Shown here piece by piece: positions 6,366 to 7,036 of a DNA stretch of 7,036 nt. Source of the DNA: JAHFUI01 sp041485905 (lineage in GTDB: Bacteria > Acidobacteriota > Vicinamibacteria > Vicinamibacterales > CAVVIG01); assembly GCA_041485905.1 (NCBI GenBank), contig JBGPKK010000229.1, forward strand, positions 1 to 7,036, written 5' to 3'. Position 1 is the first letter of the stretch. Every line of letters begins with the position of its first letter. Position numbers and translations under genes: made by a program. Below the pieces are notes generated by a model that ran no database searches, had not been told where the DNA came from, and worked only from the letters and a program-made list of their open reading frames with translations.

Positions 6366-6386
6366 GCGGACCTTATGAGGTCCGCC
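6361..6386 (+). repeat. GTAG-headed palindrome (REP-like), copy B
   Basis: GTAG (6361-6364) followed by a perfect nine-pair stem, GGCGGACCT (6365-6373) with AGGTCCGCC (6378-6386), loop TATG. It differs from copy A (6163-6188) mainly in and near the loop. It ends 27 nt before the Shine-Dalgarno of the second receptor. GTAG is also part of the 3' arm of the preceding hairpin, so the two stems compete for few bases. Confidence 0.6.
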
Positions 6387-6425
6387 GCTCATTTGCCGAT
6401 CGAGATCTGTCACAAAGGAGAATGT

Positions 6426-7036
6426 ATGCGCGTCTTGAAAGGGTTGCTGCTCGTCCTCGCGTGCCTGGTGATCGTGCCGTCCGCGGCATTCGCTCAGGCC
6501 TCCCTCGCGGGCGTCGTCAAGGACACGTCCGGCGCGGTGCTGCCCGGAGTCACCGTGGAAGCGTCGAGCCCGGTGCTCATTGAACGGTCCCGCACCGCGG
6601 TGACTGACGCCTCCGGGCTGTACCGCATCGTCGATCTGCGCCCCGGCACGTATTTGGTGACGTTCACGTTGGCCGGGTTCACCACCTTCAAGCGCGACGG
6701 CGTCGAGCTGAGCGGTGCCTTTACTGCCACCATCAACGCGGATTTGAAGGTGGGAGCCATCGCGGAAACGATCACGGTGACCGGCGAGACGCCGGTCGTG
6801 GACGTGCAGAACACGCGCCGCGAGACGGTGATCAGGGCGGACGTCATCCAGGCCATTCCGGCGACGCGCGCCTACGGCTCGCTCCTGAACGCGATGCCGG
6901 GCGTGACGGTCGACACCAACGGCTTGGCCACGTCGCCGACGATGACGTTCTTCACCGCGCATGGCGGGAATACCAACGAAGGACGCATGTCCATCAACGG
7001 CCTGACCGTGGCGGCGGCGTTCAACGGCGGCGGCGT
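6426..7036 (+). CDS. Second TonB-dependent receptor (Oar-like), 5' part, cut by window end
   Basis: Open from ATG 6426 to the window edge: 203 codons plus two bases, with no stop. AAAGGAG at 6414-6420, five nt before the ATG, fixes the start just as in the upstream paralog. The signal peptide is MRVLKGLLLVLACLVIVPSA up to FAQ, with cleavage after Ala23. The carboxypeptidase-regulatory-like domain is about 24-118, and the plug start includes YGSLLNAMPGV and EGRMSING. It aligns without gaps to residues 1-203 of the first receptor with 33 differences by my count (about 84% identity): nine in residues 1-118 and 24 in 119-203. The plug diverges faster than the export and N-terminal domain, which suggests different cargo with a shared N-terminal module. 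Most of the gene, including the barrel, is outside the window, so intactness is unknown. Confidence 0.92.
   Translation, partial: MRVLKGLLLVLACLVIVPSAAFAQASLAGVVKDTSGAVLPGVTVEASSPVLIERSRTAVTDASGLYRIVDLRPGTYLVTFTLAGFTTFKRDGVELSGAFTATINADLKVGAIAETITVTGETPVVDVQNTRRETVIRADVIQAIPATRAYGSLLNAMPGVTVDTNGLATSPTMTFFTAHGGNTNEGRMSINGLTVAAAFNGGG

Larger units (their letters stand above)
6072..6425 (+). other. 354-nt intergenic region between the two receptor genes
   Basis: No credible gene. From left to right it holds an intrinsic terminator (6098-6139), a heptamer repeat (6142-6162), a GTAG-headed palindrome (6163-6188), the conserved upstream element (6194-6230), a promoter (6256-6284), and a leader with a 12-nt palindrome and three abutting hairpins (6313-6386), ending in the ribosome binding site AAAGGAG (6414-6420). 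About a third of it can pair in local hairpins. Confidence 0.8.

Noticed and set aside
6291..6425. A known riboswitch in the leader of the second receptor
   Set aside because: I could not match the leader to any riboswitch consensus I know (cobalamin, c-di-GMP, TPP, SAM). The hairpins are simple palindromes without conserved internal loops that I can recognise.
6348..6962. Minus-strand frame of 204 codons similar to another at 2877-3410, which could suggest a conserved antisense protein
   Set aside because: The similarity follows from the two receptor genes being near-identical on the plus strand. Conservation of the antisense frame is a by-product.

Overview
GC-rich bacterial DNA, with no RNA gene, transposase, CRISPR array or phage gene. 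The gene content points to Acidobacteriota, most likely the Vicinamibacteria side. The grounds are very large TonB-dependent receptors with an N-terminal carboxypeptidase-regulatory-like (Oar-type) domain, and a secreted protein of the 'WGDPDL ... RCITRG ... ACHEGN' type that I associate with that phylum. This is judged from memory of protein families, not from a search.

Left part (2-1143): the end of a methionine-salvage cluster. It holds the 3' part of acireductone dioxygenase (mtnD, cut by the window edge) and a complete enolase-phosphatase (mtnC). They carry out consecutive steps: MtnC makes the acireductone and MtnD oxidises it to the 2-oxo acid precursor of methionine. A perfect three-copy decamer repeat lies on the mtnC start codon.

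Middle part (1193-2772): two exported proteins, 14 nt apart. The first is a YbhB/YbcL-type PEBP (Raf-kinase-inhibitor-like) protein and the second is a 347-residue secreted protein of unknown function.

Right part (2773-7036): two tandem TonB-dependent receptor genes. The first is complete (1034 residues). The second is open at the window end, with 203 codons visible. Their first 203 residues align without gaps at about 84% identity, and the first 118 codons are about 94% identical in DNA. The duplication extends upstream. Both genes have the same ribosome binding site, a sigma70-like promoter with 17-nt spacing, and a conserved hairpin-forming element that starts exactly 62 nt before the -35 box in each case.

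The 354-nt gap between the receptors holds a strong intrinsic terminator, a heptamer repeat, GTAG-headed palindromes that look like REP elements, the second promoter, and a leader packed with back-to-back hairpins. That leader is 58 nt longer than the leader of the first receptor.

Most of the window is ordinary. The parts worth attention are the duplicated receptor control cassette, the structured leader, the GTAG palindromes and the repeat at the mtnC start.
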